DNA of 64,000 nt from Rehmannia glutinosa (GCA_016081115.2 CM071933.1:61270660-61334659); one strand, 5' to 3'. Positions 33,792-46,989 are shown, counted from the stretch's first letter. Notes: generated from the sequence alone by a model not told the origin. Numbers and translations: made by a program.

Positions 33792-35554
33792 GGCAAAAAT
33801 GTTTTTTTAGTCCGCTAAGTGGACGACTTGAGAGATTTAGTCTACATTTTTAAAATTTTTTGAAATTAGTCCACTAAGTGGCAAAAATTCGGATTTTTAG
33901 TCCAGTGACCTGCAATAGCAGGTCACAATCCTATGTGGATTTTTTTTTCTTTTTGCTTTTTCTCTTGCCTCAAAATATGAATTGTTTTTGTTGATGTGGC
34001 ATTTTGGAGGGAAAAAATATTATTTTCAATGTAAATTAGGTAAAAATATAATATTCATTATGAATATAATAAAAATAATTTGCAGAATATATTTAATTTT
34101 TTTATTAGTCGAAAAACACAAAATATTTTTTTTTTAAAAAAAATTGATGAAAAATAAGAATAATGTTAATATAAATTAAATATTTTGATTTAATAAATAT
34201 ATTCAAAATATTTTAAAATTTATTAACATTATTCTTATTTTTCAAGAATTTTTTTAAAAAAGCTGTATAAAAAACTTTGAATTATAAAAAAAACAGTATA
34301 AAAAACTATGTAAATTTTTAAAAACTGTACAAAAACTATTTAATTACAAAAAATCTGCATAAAAGATATTTAAATTTTAAAAAACTGTATAAAAACAATT
34401 TAATTATTTCTCTTTAATTGTAAATATAATATGTTATTTATACAATTAAATAATTTATAATTTAAACATATGATATAAATAATTTTTTATTTTATAATTT
34501 CGAATATATTTCTCCAATTAAAATATCTTAAATTTTATTAACATTATTTTTGTTTTTCATGGATTTTTTAAAATTATTTTTCCGTTTTCAAATTAACAAA
34601 TAATTTAAATATTAACATTATTTTTGTTTTTCATGAATAAAATAAAAATAATTTACAGAATATATTTAAATTATTTGTTAATTTGAAAAACGAAAAATAA
34701 TTTTGAAAAATCCAATAAAAACAAAAATAATGTTAATATTTAAATTATTTGTTAATTTGAAAGACGGAAAAATAATTTTAAAAAATCCATGAAAAACAAA
34801 AATAATGTTAATAAAATTTAAGATATTTTATTTGGAGAAATATATTCGAAATCATAAAATAAAAAATTATTTATATCATATGTTTAAATTATAAATTATT
34901 TAATTGTATAAATAACATTTTATATTTACAATTAAAGAGAAATAATTACATTGTTTTTATACAGTTTTTTAAAATTTAAATATCTTTTATGCAGATTTTT
35001 TGTAATTAAATAGTTTTTGTACAGTTTTTTAAAATTTACATAGTTTTTTATACTGTTTTTTTTATAATTCAAAGTTTTTATACAATTTTTTTAAAAAAAT
35101 TCTTGAAAAATAAGAATAATGTTAATAAATTTTAAAATATTTTGAATATATTTATTAAATCAAAATATTTAAACTATATTAACATTATTCTTATTTTTCA
35201 TCAATTTTTTTAAAAAAAAATATTTTGTGTTTTTCGACTAATAAAAAAATTAAATATATTCTGCAAATTATTTTTATTATATTCATAATGAATATTATAT
35301 TTTTACCTAATTTACATTGAAAATAATATTTTTTCCCTCCAAAATGCCACATCAACAAAAACAATTTATATTTTGAGGCAAGAGAAAAAGCAAAAAGAAA
35401 AAAAAATCCACATAGGATTGTGACCTGCTATTGCAGGTCACTGGACTAAAAATCCGAATTTTTGCCACTTAGTGGACTAATTTCAAAAAATTTTAAAAAT
35501 GTGGACTAAATCTCTCAAGTCGTCCACTTAGTGGACTAAAAAAACATTTTTGCC
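33792..35554. mobile_element. Foldback element of Mutator type, 1.76-kb near-perfect palindrome
   Basis: The left end ggcaaaaatgttttttt is mirrored by aaaaaaacatttttgcc at the right end. Inner parts such as cctgcaatagcaggtcac, tttttgaaattagtcc and runs through the AT-rich centre (about 34670) reappear in inverted order. Each arm is roughly 0.85 kb. An exact 9-bp target duplication (tttttctaa, 33783-33791 and 35555-35563) flanks it. No ORF is present. A transcript would fold into a very long hairpin. It sits in the solo-LTR head; the empty-site sequence is visible in the related copy at 43806-43830. Confidence 0.93.
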
Positions 35555-35925
35555 TTTTTCTAATTACTACAACATAAATGACATTAGGTAACACTCAAAA
35601 AATATTACCTAATGGCCATAAAATATTACTATAGACAATAGGTAGACTTTTTATGGCTATTGCCGCACTTGCTCGTCTTCATACATATAGTCTAAGGTAT
35701 CACTTTTATTAGCTTTTAGTAACACTTTTTCTAAGTGTTACATTAAGTTTTCTATTGGTAACACTTTGAAGCAATATTTCTAAAATGTTACATATGAATC
35801 TTATGTAACACTATTTTGTAACACTTTTTATATTTGTAACACTTTTAAAAAAAATACTTCTAAAGTGTTACATATGAATTTTATGTAACACTTTTTTTGT
35901 AGCACTTCGTAGAAATACTAATTTT

Positions 35926-35996
35926 TGCCACCAAGTAGATTCGAACCCACGACATGTTATGTATGGAAGTGGCAATTTGCCACTAAGCTAAGTTGA
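35926..35996 (-). other. tRNA-like segment with pol III A- and B-box-like motifs
   Basis: On the minus strand tagcttagtggc (35979-35990) fits an A box and ggttcgaatc (35938-35947) fits a B box, about 40 bp apart. No folded tRNA can be drawn with confidence, and it lies within the CACTA-like element. It may be a captured tRNA-derived fragment. Confidence 0.45.
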
Positions 35997-36033
35997 TTCT
36001 TATTACAACTTTTGATTTGTTTTATATATACAT

Positions 36034-36090
<57 letters not shown>
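36034..36090. repeat. Microsatellite (ac)n-(at)n
   Basis: About 12 ac units pass directly into about 15 at units inside the CACTA-like element. Confidence 0.9.
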
Positions 36091-36095
<5 letters not shown>

Positions 36096-36540
36096 TATAT
36101 AATATATTTTATATAATAAAGATTATATTTTATAATATATGTATTAAATTATATTATACACTGTATATATCAAATTTTATATTGTATAGTATATAGTTTG
36201 AAAATCATATTATATTATATATTAAAGGACACACAAAATTAAAAATATCAAAAATATATAAAATAAATTTGTCGACTGATAAATATTCAATCGGTAAAAA
36301 TAAAAAATATATAAAAATATAAAATTAATTTACCGACAGATAAAAAAGTTCTAACAGTAAAAATAATAAATAATAAAGAAAATAACGAAAAAATAATTTA
36401 CCGACGGAAAAAATTCTTAAGTAATTATCGACAACATCAATTTTCATTGGTAATTTTTTTAAAAAAAGTAAAAAAATATAAAAAAAAAAGGTTAATGATG
36501 AAATTGGTCTCCGTTAGTAAAAATTAAAAAATAAATAAAT

Positions 36541-36650
36541 AATAATAATAAAATATATACATGCGTATTTTCCGTCGGTATTAAGACATAAATAAATAAT
36601 AATAATAAAATATATACATGCGCATTTTCCGTCGGTATCAAGACGGAATT
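36541..36650. repeat. Short tandem duplication in the CACTA-like element
   Basis: A ~57-bp unit (aaaatatatacatgcg, then attttccgtcggtat) occurs twice in tandem with a few changes. Confidence 0.8.
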
Positions 36651-37226
36651 AATTGCCTTTGTAAAAAATAAAAAAATAAAAGCAAAACTAAAATACTTTG
36701 TAAAACGAAAACAAAAATTCAGTTAAAAAAAACAGAGTACATGATGTCTACAATTTTTAGGTTTGGTGACATCAATTAATTAAATAAATCTTTGACATGA
36801 TTTAATGATAGTTATATAATTTTATGTTACTAAAATATAGCTTAAAAAGTGTTACAATCAATAAAATATAGTGTTGTCAATAGTGCTTCTTAAATAAAGT
36901 GATACATAGTTGCGTTACAAAATAAATAACAAAAACAAAGTGATACTTAAAAAGTGTTACTTATATAAAAGTGTTACATATAAGCGTTACATATTGATAA
37001 AAGTATTACTTATTTTCCTTACAAAAGAAATAACAAAAAAAAGTGATACTTAAAAAGTGTTACTTGTATAAAAGTGTTACATATAAGTGTTACATATTGA
37101 TAAAGTGCTACAAAAGTGTTACATAAATATTGTAATGTAAAAAGTGTTACAAAAATGTATTACATATGTACCTTATGTAAAAAGTGCTACAAAATTTGTG
37201 TTACCTAATGTCATTTTTGTTGTGTG

Positions 37227-37785
37227 TAACTAACTGAATATGGGGTTTCCCCTAACTAATTAGATATAGGGTTTTCCCCCGACTAACTGAATGTAGAGAT
37301 TTTCCCTAAATAGTTTTAAATAGACTTCCCTTAATTAGTTGAATGAAGAGTTTTTCCCTAACTAGTTGAATGATGGGTTTTGTTTGATTAGTTGAATGAA
37401 GGTTTCCCTTAACTAGTTGATTGAGGGGTTTTCCTTAACTAATTGAATGCAGTTATTTTCATAAGTAATTGAATGTAAGGCTAGTTATTCCCATAAGTAA
37501 CTGAATGTAGGATTTTTCACTGGCTAATTGAATGTAACTATTTAATTTGATGTATGTTCATCCCTTAATTAAATGTAGGATTTTTCTTTAGCTAATTGAA
37601 TGTAGGATTGTTCCCTAATAGTTAAAGTACCCTAATTAAATTGACTTATGCTCTTCCCCTAACTAATTGAATGTAATAATTAATTGAATGCAATGCGTTT
37701 TCCCAAATATGTTGGAACCTAGAGTTTCACTAATTAAATGAATGTAGAGTGTTCCTCTAACTAACTAAACATGAGGTTGAATAAT
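37227..37785 (+). repeat. Minisatellite part of the solo LTR
   Basis: An imperfect ~30-bp unit (about taattgaatgtagggtttttc, then cctaac) is repeated some 15-18 times. The same field appears at about 43820-44340, 46990-47390 and 48640-48810 in the other LTR copies. Confidence 0.85.
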
Positions 37786-38420
37786 TGATCGTGAAAATCT
37801 TTTAACTATACTATAGTGTACAATGTAGCTAGTAAATAGCAGTGAGCAAGGTCGTATTTCTCACGGATTGAATACAAAACACGTAGAGTACAATAAATAT
37901 CGTATTTCAATTTTATTGAAGCGGTCGAAGTTCAAGAAGTTTGTTTATCTAAACTAAATCCTAAGTTATCAATTAAATTATCTATATATTATTAAAGACC
38001 CAGACTACATAAGTTTTCAACAAATATGAAAGCAACCCTATGCACGTAATCTCAACATGCTTCTATAATATTAATCCAACTAATGTTTTGTCAAAACCAG
38101 TTTCTGTGTATCTATGGGTTCAATTCCTAAAGTAATTTATTTCCTCTCTCGGGTGATGCATAAACAAGTGATTAATAAGAATTGAAAGTATCCTACTCAA
38201 TCAATTAATTTTAACTTCCAAAGGATCTTTAAATTGAAGTACTCCCCACAAACAGTTATAAGTATCTTTCTATTTTAGCTCTGTTTTCCTGTAAAAATTA
38301 CAAGAATACGTAGTATCACGCCCGTAAAGGAAACAACTAAAATACACTAAATATACATGCAAATGTATCGAATATGTATCAACATAACTCCCTAAATGCA
38401 GGTATATTTTACACGTATCA
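37786..38420 (-). repeat. 3' LTR of Athila-like element (internally deleted)
   Basis: It matches the two ends of the right LTR: 37786-38265 corresponds to 44348-44830, and 38265-38420 corresponds to about 48480-48634. About 0.87 kb from the middle, including the TATA box, is absent. Confidence 0.75.
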
Positions 38421-38436
38421 AATTCCCCCAAACTTA
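38421..38436 (-). other. Polypurine tract of Athila-like element
   Basis: The minus strand reads aagtttgggggaatt directly before the LTR start TGATACGTG. The preceding ctcgaggaagagcaatg phrase is common before the polypurine tract in this group. Confidence 0.75.
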
Positions 38437-41129
38437 AACCATTGCTCTTCCTCGAGCAAACTAAGAAAAATAATGCAATGGGGTAGATATAAAAACACAA
38501 GAACACTGCAAACACATAATTTCAATCAAATCAACACTTTAGTAAACATGTAACTCATCATCAGAAAGTCATCAATGATAAAATTGGCATAATCAATACT
38601 CATACGGGTATTCGACATAGCGACTCACAAGAAATAGTGTATTACTCAACTCTCAAAGTAAATAGGAAATGTATACGCTCAAATCAATTCAGTGAAATAG
38701 AACTATTATAGGCTTGCAAATCGTCTAGCATCTCTGCCATTCAAGTGTGCACAATTTAAGAATAAAAATGGACTTTTTCTTTGGATGTAATGTAGGCTCT
38801 TTGGTTAGAGTAGGAAAAATATGGATTAAGTGACTTGACTTGAGCAAATAGAATTTAAAGCACACAAACTTTCAACTCACCAACTCAATTTCATCATAAG
38901 ATTCATTCTTTCAAATAATTTTTCTTTTCAACTCTTCTTCTACCATTTTTCTTTTTTCTTTTCATTCTTAGGCCTTTGCCTTCTTTCTTTTGCCTTAAGC
39001 TCTCAATTTTCCTCACATTTTCTTTTCAGATTTTCTTTTTTTTTTCATTTCTTTCTTTTGCTCGATTTTTTTCCATTGATTTTAATTTATTTTCGAGCTT
39101 CAACATTCATTTATCTATTCACTGCTCATCCCTCTTTTCCCAACACTATTTTTTCAAAATTATACCACATCTTCCTCAAATATAAACATCTCTATAAGCT
39201 CAAGTTTTGCAGATGAAGTATTTTAAATTCAAACCTCAAAATGTGGCTAACAATAAACAAAGTTAATGCTCAAAGTGGCTAATTAGGGAATCATGAGCTC
39301 ATAAGTAGATTTTTTAAGCTAAGTAGGCTTAAACAAAAATTGTCTTAAATCATTTTCAAAATTTGCACACACATGTGGTTTCAATAAAGATATCATTGCA
39401 AGTTCTAGAGTTTTAACAACATGAATGGTACACTCAGCAAAAATGAGACTGTGTAAGATAAAAGCAGTTTAATGCACAAAAGCTCACATGCTTATTTTTT
39501 GCATCATGCTCATATACCCAATTTTCTCAATCAATACCAAACAAGCAAAAGACATCTTTTCAATAATTCATCACATATTCACCAAGTACTTCTGTTCGAC
39601 CGCTAAACACCTATAAAAGTCTAACAATCCTCGCAAGAGAACGAGATCAATTGTAGGGTAGCAAGTTGACCACAAGTTGTCTCTCAAGGAAGACTTAGCC
39701 GATAAATAATTATTATGGTTCACAAATAACAAAAATTAAATCTTAAACACTCTAACAAGATTTGTGATTTTTAATAAGCTAAAGGAAAACAATTAAGAAG
39801 ACAAGAATCAAACTAAACACGAGTAAACTTTGAGAAAAATATATGGAAGAAAGTCTAGGATTTCGGATTCATCTCATCAAACTCACAAGCAGAATATTAA
39901 CTAATTGATTATGCGGGTAACAAATATAATAATCATGTAAAAGTAAGTCCTAGGTCTGATAACTCACGTATTCACATATTAGGGCTATCCCAACATAATT
40001 TGCTATTTTCATTAAGCCCAGGGCTAGATAATACATCTCTAATTCATATCTAACCCCCTGAATAAATTTAGTCCAGGAATAATATCTTCGATCGATCTCA
40101 ATTATTCCCCAAAAATAATCAAAAGTTGATCAGACAATCAACTATTAGATAAAGCAATTTATTCAGGAAAACAAATCAATTAATCAATACTCATGCTTGT
40201 TTGTTTGAATCAAATCATCATAATCCTAGAACAAGGAGATTAGTTCATGCTTGGGGATGGGATCATAATCTGAATTGAAGGAAAGAAAACAATCATAAAT
40301 ATAATCATGCAACAATAATAATCACCCAACAATTGAAATCAGACAAAAGAGATGAAGAAATCTTACTCTTTGATTAAGAAGCAAAATAACTTCAAGGGGA
40401 AGAACCCAAGCAATCTCAATGTTGAATGGAAGAGAAAAATACCAAAAACTAAAGTCTAGAAGTGCTATGAATGAGAGTGTGTCGAAAATAAGGTCTCCCA
40501 AGTCTTATTTATAAGCATAGGTGGAAGAGCAAAAAAAAACGCAAACAAATCGATAATTTCGTGTTCAAAGAAGTCGGGGGACGTAGCGCAGCAGGGGTTT
40601 GCCGCGCAAAAGCCGTGGCGCATCCGAGCACCCTCGAAATGTTGGGATTTTCTCTCGGTGTCTTCTTATGAATTGTAGCTCTATCTCTTAGCTTTCTATA
40701 TCCACTTGAATGACCTCAATATCAATTTTCTAGATAGAGTTATGACCAAAATACTAATATGTGTCATTTCCGAGATTTCGACATATTATTTTGACTTGTA
40801 TATGATTTTAACCATCTAAACGTCTTCATTTGCATTTAGTAGATATAGATATTATAGAATTTTGTCTTAGCTTTCCAATTGTGTATGAATCATGTCAATT
40901 GGGTTTCAGATGCGAACGTTACGTCCATAATACGATGACTGTCGCAGTTGCGCGAAATGACTTTTTAACGTTTTTTGCTCCAAAACTTGTTTTTTCCATC
41001 AAAACCTAAAAAATCAATACAATAACACAACATAACACTAAAACATGCAAATACAAATAAAACATGCCAAAAATATGTATAAATTATCACACAAAACACA
41101 CACAAAAACATGCAAAACAACTTCCTCTC
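38437..41129 (-). other. Non-coding internal part of Athila-like element, with a possible further LTR fragment
   Basis: From 38437 to about 39590 the sequence is T/A-rich and non-coding. From 39590 to about 40560 the minus strand has a TATA-like tataaataag (about 40500) followed by a long leader ending in acaattgatctcgttctc, resembling an LTR plus leader of another Gypsy element. I could not find both borders, so a nested second element is possible but unproven. Confidence 0.4.
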
Positions 41130-42175
41130 ATGAAACCAAGTGTTCATAGTAAATCATACGAAAGCATTTCGTACTACTTCGACCTTCTAAACCTAACTCA
41201 CACAAAAGAAATAAACATGCTAAAACAATAATCATGACAACATCCCAAATTGAGGTAGCATTCGGGTTTGTGAGTTTAATTTCAGTCATATCCGTATGAA
41301 GTAACCAATAATCATGCCCATCAAACCTAATCATCTTAATCGCGGTCAATACAACATATCAATATTTTTCCCACCATCCGCACACGCATATCCATTAAAA
41401 CTCACATTAAAATGCTCGACGATAGGTGTAATACATCCTCCAACACAAATCCCCCATTTCGCTTGGTTCTTTACCCGATCGAACTATCTAGCGATGAATG
41501 CCCATTGGGCACCACCTCAGTTCCCGAGGCCATACACCACAAAATAAATAATTCATTAGTACGAATTACCCCCTTGCTATCCTCCCTAGCAAACACCATT
41601 TCTGCCAATGTGTATTACACATATCAAAAAACGGGAATCCTAATACTCAAAGCCTTAGTGGTTCCCATTGTATATATTCTTCACCCTGTTATCTCCTTCT
41701 ACAAACCGAGCATATCGAATTTCTCATGCTCATTTACCCATAAGCCAGAGTTTGATAAATAGCATTCAAGTCATCAATCGAAAGCTCCCTTGGCTCATTT
41801 GCTAGTGTAAACCTTATCCCCCATCAAATTTCTTTTTCGAATTACCAATTCAAAACTACTTAAAAATTCAAGCGTAAACACCACTTATGTAGTCCAATTC
41901 CCATTCAACAAAACATCTCAATCAATTCGCCCACATAATGCGCAAAAATCATTCAATAATTCCAAATTTTTAAGAGTAGGTTCATCCGAATACCTTGTCG
42001 AAATCCAGTTTCTGATGTAAAGATTCTCCCACCGATCACGGTGCATCTTGTCCGAGAGGATAACATTAGAGTATTCCGGTTGGTTCATCTCATATACGGG
42101 CTCGGATTTCGGAGTTGGCTCCCTCCTTCTTCTTGTGTTTCTCCTAACTCCTCTGCCTCTTCCTCTTGAAGCCAT
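41130..42175 (-). pseudogene. Putative plant transposon protein-domain ORF (Athila-like), broken
   Basis: The minus-strand ATG at 42175 begins a basic N-terminus (MASRGRGRGVRRNTRRRR). It is followed by RWENLYIRNWISTRYSDE and LELLNDFCALCG, which resemble the domain found in extra ORFs of Athila-type elements. After a stop at about 41918 more pieces continue in other frames down to about 41130, for example FTLEFLSSFELV and TNELFILWCMASG. The function of this domain is unknown. Many stops mark it as dead. Confidence 0.6.
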
Positions 42176-42865
42176 TGATGTGGTTTGAAGATTTTAAGAA
42201 ATCTGAAAATTTGAAATTAAACTCCTCAAACTTGAAGAAGAACAAGAAAAAGTTGAGAAATTTGAAGAAATTTGTGGTGTGTTTCTTGAAAGAGAGAAGT
42301 ATGTGTGCCCTAACTTGAAGATTTGAAGTTGAAGAATTTTGATTTAGGTAGATTTTCGGTCCTTAGGGTTTGGAAGGGAAGAAGTGGGATAAATTTGGAG
42401 TGTTTGAGTTTAAAAAATGGAACAAATTTCATCTGAACCAAGTACACGGTCCATGTATGTTGTATGCACCCTCTGTTTCTGTTGCGACCGAATACATGAC
42501 CGTATATTAATACACGGTCAGACCGTGTATTCGATCTCTGTTTTTACATAGTACACAGTCATCTATTAATACACGGACGTGTATTCTATTTTTTGATTTT
42601 TTCTTTTTTTCCGATAAAACTTAGAGTTTGTCGTGACGCCTCCTACACAATAACTCACAAAAACAAACAAAACTAAAAATTAAGTTAATAAAAATCAATA
42701 TCAAATTTAAACAAAGACGATTAAAAATTTGGGTTGCCTCCCGAAAGCGCTAATTTTACGTCTTTAACCAGATGTTAGATTCTATTACTATTATCGTTGA
42801 ACTGTATTAGTTGATGTATTTGGGCCCTCGTATCCTGTACCACTCCTCAGATGAATGACAATACA
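42176..42865 (-). other. Non-coding Athila/LTR-like stretch
   Basis: It contains a purine-rich leader before the 42175 ORF, and paired tacacggtc/gaccgtgta words that also occur in the Athila-like LTR (45400-45520 and 48350-48400). A phrase reading LALSGGNPN on the minus strand (about 42730-42765) is usual near the 3' end of Athila coding regions. This mixed content suggests a rearranged junction of two related elements. Confidence 0.45.
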
Positions 42866-43647
42866 TTATTCTCGCATGTTAAGTTCTGTATCGCTTGGGA
42901 ATTTGCCTTTTTGATGCTGGCCTCTCACCGTTGTTGCAATTTGGGCCACTTGTGTCTCCAAAGACTTCAGTCTTGCATTTATGTTTGTGTTCAGCTGAGT
43001 AGCCTGCTCCTCTATCATGTCTATTTTAGCCTCATCTTTATTCAGTCTAGCTCTTGTTTCTCCGATAAACGAGAATAACAACTCTTCTACATATGTTTTT
43101 TTTACTTGACTCCGCTCTGCCTTGATTTCCCACATTAAAATCCGAAGGTGGCTGCAAAACATTTCTGTACGTTATTAGCATAAGAAAAGTTCTCGTGGTT
43201 TCACAACCTCGGATGATAGTGTATGGGTGCCTGATTATTTCGATAATTATTGTTGAAATTTCTTTGGCCCACAAAGTTCGCCTCTTCCTCAACAACTGCA
43301 GGATCTCTCGGAGTCGCTAGCTGCATCACATCCAATTTCATATTTAGCACGGACACTTGCTCTGTGAGCATGGCAACCTTATCCTCATCATGGACCTCGA
43401 CCACATGCCTGACATTAGATCTCTCCGATGGCCACTGGTAATTGTTATATGCCATCTCCTCAAGTAAATCTTGTACCTCATCCGAATATTTTCCTAGTAG
43501 TGCACCCCCAGATGCAACATCTATAATAGTTCTCTTGTTACCACTTAAACCATTATAAAAATATTGTACCGGTGGGCGCTCCTCATTATTTCTATTGTTC
43601 ACACCATCCATATCGTTCCCATCCGCCATCACTTTCGATATTTTCAT
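42866..43647 (-). pseudogene. Athila gag fragment
   Basis: The minus strand encodes the conserved Athila gag end: FYNGLSGNKRTIIDVASGG, then LLEEMAYNNYQWPSERSN (about 43590-43400). After a frame change near 43200 it continues with LKSLETQVAQIATTVRGQ and KGKFPSDTE (about 42990-42870). The upstream half of gag and the leader are absent because a flank copy abuts at about 43738. It would be part of the particle protein. Confidence 0.85.
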
Positions 43648-43737
43648 TAACTATTTGATGTCTTTTTGATCTCTAGGTCAATGGATATTGGTTCGATAGG
43701 TCAGGAATGTGTGATCATGCACTACATGCACTCAACT

Positions 43738-44347
43738 ATTATTGATTGTTTGAATGTGTGGTTTTTCTTTATTAATTGAAGGTAGTGTTTCCCTAATTAA
43801 TTTAATGTATTATTTTTCTATCTAACTGAATATGAGTTTTCTCATAACTAATTGGATATATTATTTTTCCGCAACTAACTAAATGTAGGGCTTTCCCCTA
43901 AATAGTTGAATGAAAAGTTTTTCCCTAACTAGTTGAATGATGGGTTTTTCTTTGATTAGTTGAATGAAGGTTTCCCTTAACTAGTTGATTGAGGGGTTTT
44001 CTTCAACTAATTGAATGTAGTTATTTTCATAAGTAATTGAATGAATTTAGGATTTTTCCCTGGCTAATTGAATGTTGGGTCTTTCCCTATTTAGTTTGAC
44101 ATATGTTCATCCCTTAACTAACTGAATGTAGGGTTTTTCCTTGGCTAATTGAATGTAGGGTCTTTCCTTAATAGTCAATTGTATGGTCTTTCCATAATTA
44201 AATTGACTTATGTTCTTCCCCTAACTAATTGAGTGTAATAGTTAATTGAATGCAATGCGTTTTCCCAAATATGTTGGAACCCAGAGTTTCACTAATTAAC
44301 TGAATGTAGGGTGTTCCCCTAGCTAACTAAACATAAGGTTGAATAAT
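43738..44347 (+). repeat. Duplicated copy of the solo-LTR flank
   Basis: This equals the flank left of the Athila-like element (33700-33791 plus 37227-37785) without the foldback and CACTA-like insertions, and ends with the same ataat duplication before the LTR at 44348. It shows the uninterrupted sequence at the foldback site (ttatttttctatctaactg). Confidence 0.85.
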
Positions 44348-46237
44348 TGATCATGAAACTTTTTTCACTATACTACAAGTGTACAGTGTAGCTATCATAT
44401 AGCAGTGAGCATGGTCGTATTCCTCAGGGATTGAATACAAAACACATAGATTACAGTAAATATCGTATTTCAATTTTATTGAAGCGGTCGAAATTCAAGA
44501 ATTTTGTTTTTCTACACTAAATCCTAAGTTACCAAATAAAATATCTATAAATTATGAAAGACCCGAACTCAACAAGTTTTAAACAAATACGAAAGCAACC
44601 CTAGACACATAATCTCAACATGCTTCTTTAATATTAATTCCAACTAATGTTTCAGCAAAACCTGTTTCTGTGTATCTATGGGTTCAATTCCTAAAGTAGT
44701 TTATTCCTTCTCTCGGGTGGCGCATAAATAATTGATTAATAAGAATTGAAAGTATCCTTACTAAATCAATTAATATTAACTCCAAAAAGATCTTTGAATT
44801 GAAGTACTCCCGAGAAACAGTTATAGGTCTCCCAACTCAATTTTTGTTTATGTTATGAACATTATTTTTCGTAAGTTAGATCCCATCTCTCAAATTTTGA
44901 CCCAACAAATAAGACGTGCAAATTATTGATCAAATAATCGACAAGAAACAAGCACTTGAATTCATAAATAAAACACAAAAAATAATTAAGAAAAACAATC
45001 AAATTAGACTTAACATAAATCCACGGTTTTAATTATGCCCTAGGATCAAAAAGTTTAGCCTAACATATATGATAACAAATTCATAGACAAATTTGAAATC
45101 AAATAGTTTGACATCAATTAAGTACAAACAAGAGATCTAAACTAAGAGGATATAACCCATCTTGTCAGTATGGATCCTTCTTCGAAGACTTGAACCCTTG
45201 TGCTTTCGTAGATGCGAAAGGTCTTATGGTGTTCTTCGTTGAATTGAATTTTCCTCTCAGAAGTATTTAAATTTGTGTATTCTCAAGTGTATTTTCGTGT
45301 ATGGTGTTGTATATTTTCGTCCAAAGCTTGGTCTTCCTTTTATAGATGCTTTGAGAGATTACTTGTAGAGTCCCGATGATAGGAAACAAAATCAACCGCC
45401 AAGCAAAATACATGGCCGTGTATTTCTAAACGGTCGACCGTGTATTGTATTTAAGTCTCTATTTTGTCCTCAAACAAAAGTACACGATGTGTACTAATAC
45501 AAGTCAGTCGAGTAATCGGTCTTTAAAATTATAACGACGGAAGTTTATGTCTTATTAAGAACTTTATTAATTACGTTATTTGTTTACTTTTAAGGAATAA
45601 TAATGGATAATTAGAAAGTTATTAATTATTTTACTGGATAATTAATTAATTAAATTATGAATAATTGACTCTTTATTTTAATTAGACCGGTGATTTATTT
45701 AATTTGTGTCTTATAATAAATAACTAGATTTTTAATTAGTTAGAGTATTAAGTCAGGCCCATAAGCCATTTTTGTTATAAAAGGATTAATAAATAAGCCC
45801 ATGTACCCAAAACCAAGGTTGATTGAGAGTAGGTTAAAACACAGATATAAAACACACAGAGAGAAGACATAATACACAATAAAAAAAATGAAGAAGAAAT
45901 GCAAAAAAAAAAGAGAAGAAATGAAAGAAAATTGATTTCCCCAACGCGGTTGATTCGATAGAGGCCCGAGAAGAATTTATTATCCATAAGTTAGTCACGC
46001 AAGTAATCTTGTTAGTTATCACGTAGATTAGAATTTTGATTGTGTTATTACCGATTTGTAATTCTGGTATGTTGGACAAATTGTCTCCGATCCCTTGCTT
46101 TGGTTATATGTTAAACCGACATAAAAAAAAATTGTTGATCGTCTAGCAACATGATTAAATACCTTTAATCTAACATATACGTATAAATATACATTATATT
46201 GATGTTTTCTAATAATTCCTTCAATTGTGGTCCCATC

Positions 46238-46700
46238 TAGGGGCAACAATCTCCAACGCGACTCGAAAACACGACCTGAAACTAACACGATATAAATGGG
46301 TTAGGGTCGACCCATCAAGTCATAATCGTGTCAGACCCAATTAACCCGAATAATAAGTGGGTCAATTTCGGGTTGACATGAAATGACCCACTAAACCCGT
46401 ATAACTCGTTTGAAGAAGAAAATTCAGCATTGTTTTTAATATTTTTTAATTTTTTATATATAAATAACCCAAAATTCCCATTTCATCATTATAAATAGAA
46501 GGTTTATTCAAAGTTGAAAAATATACAGGTCATTTTGGGTCATGTTCGGGTTACCCGTGTATTAAATAGGCCGTGTTCGGGTTGACCCATCTGACCCAAA
46601 TAATTAAATAGGTCGTGTTAATTGGGTTGACCAAATTTGTGTAATTATCATGTTTCAACACGACCCGCGAACCCGAACACAACTCAAATTGCCACCCCTA
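46238..46700. mobile_element. hAT-type MITE (463 bp)
   Basis: The ends are inverted (taggggcaac and gccacccccta-like, i.e. taggggtggc on the other strand). The 8-bp flanks gtcccatc (46230-46237) and gtcacatc (46701-46708) differ at one base. Internal cgggt/acccg words recur in both orientations. There is no ORF. Confidence 0.85.
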
Positions 46701-46989
46701 GTCACATCTATTGTATCATGTAATTTAATTTGTTAGATTCTTAATCCACTATACAAGTTTAACATGTTTTTTTATGTCATTGGAAGGACTATAACTTGAT
46801 ACGTTTATAGTTCAGTTTTATTAAATGGTTAATCTCATTTAATAGTTGAGTAAAATTTTTGAACTCATAATCTAACAATTGACCTCGTTTCTGGATTAGT
46901 TTAAGAACAACAGTTTCATTTTGGTTTAATTTAATTAGAAATATTTATGTTCCCTCATTAACGAGGTTAGTATTTTGTTACTTGTTTGT

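Larger units (their letters stand above)
35564..37226. mobile_element. CACTA-like non-autonomous element
   Basis: The ends are inverted: left tactacaacataaatgacat with taggtaacac, right the reverse complement of cacacaacaaaaatgacat with taggtaacac. These resemble degenerate CACTACAACA ends of EnSpm/CACTA transposons. Subterminal regions carry many gtgttac/gtaacac words in opposite orientations, as expected for transposase-binding arrays. No coding region is visible. The 3-bp duplication (taa) is only tentative because the outer bases are altered. Confidence 0.65.

Noticed and set aside
35926..35996. A genuine tRNA gene
   Set aside because: Only A- and B-box-like motifs are present; acceptor and anticodon stems cannot be drawn.
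37227..37785. Regularly spaced repeats considered as a CRISPR-like array
   Set aside because: Units are imperfect and contiguous without unique spacers, in plant LTR DNA; it is a minisatellite.
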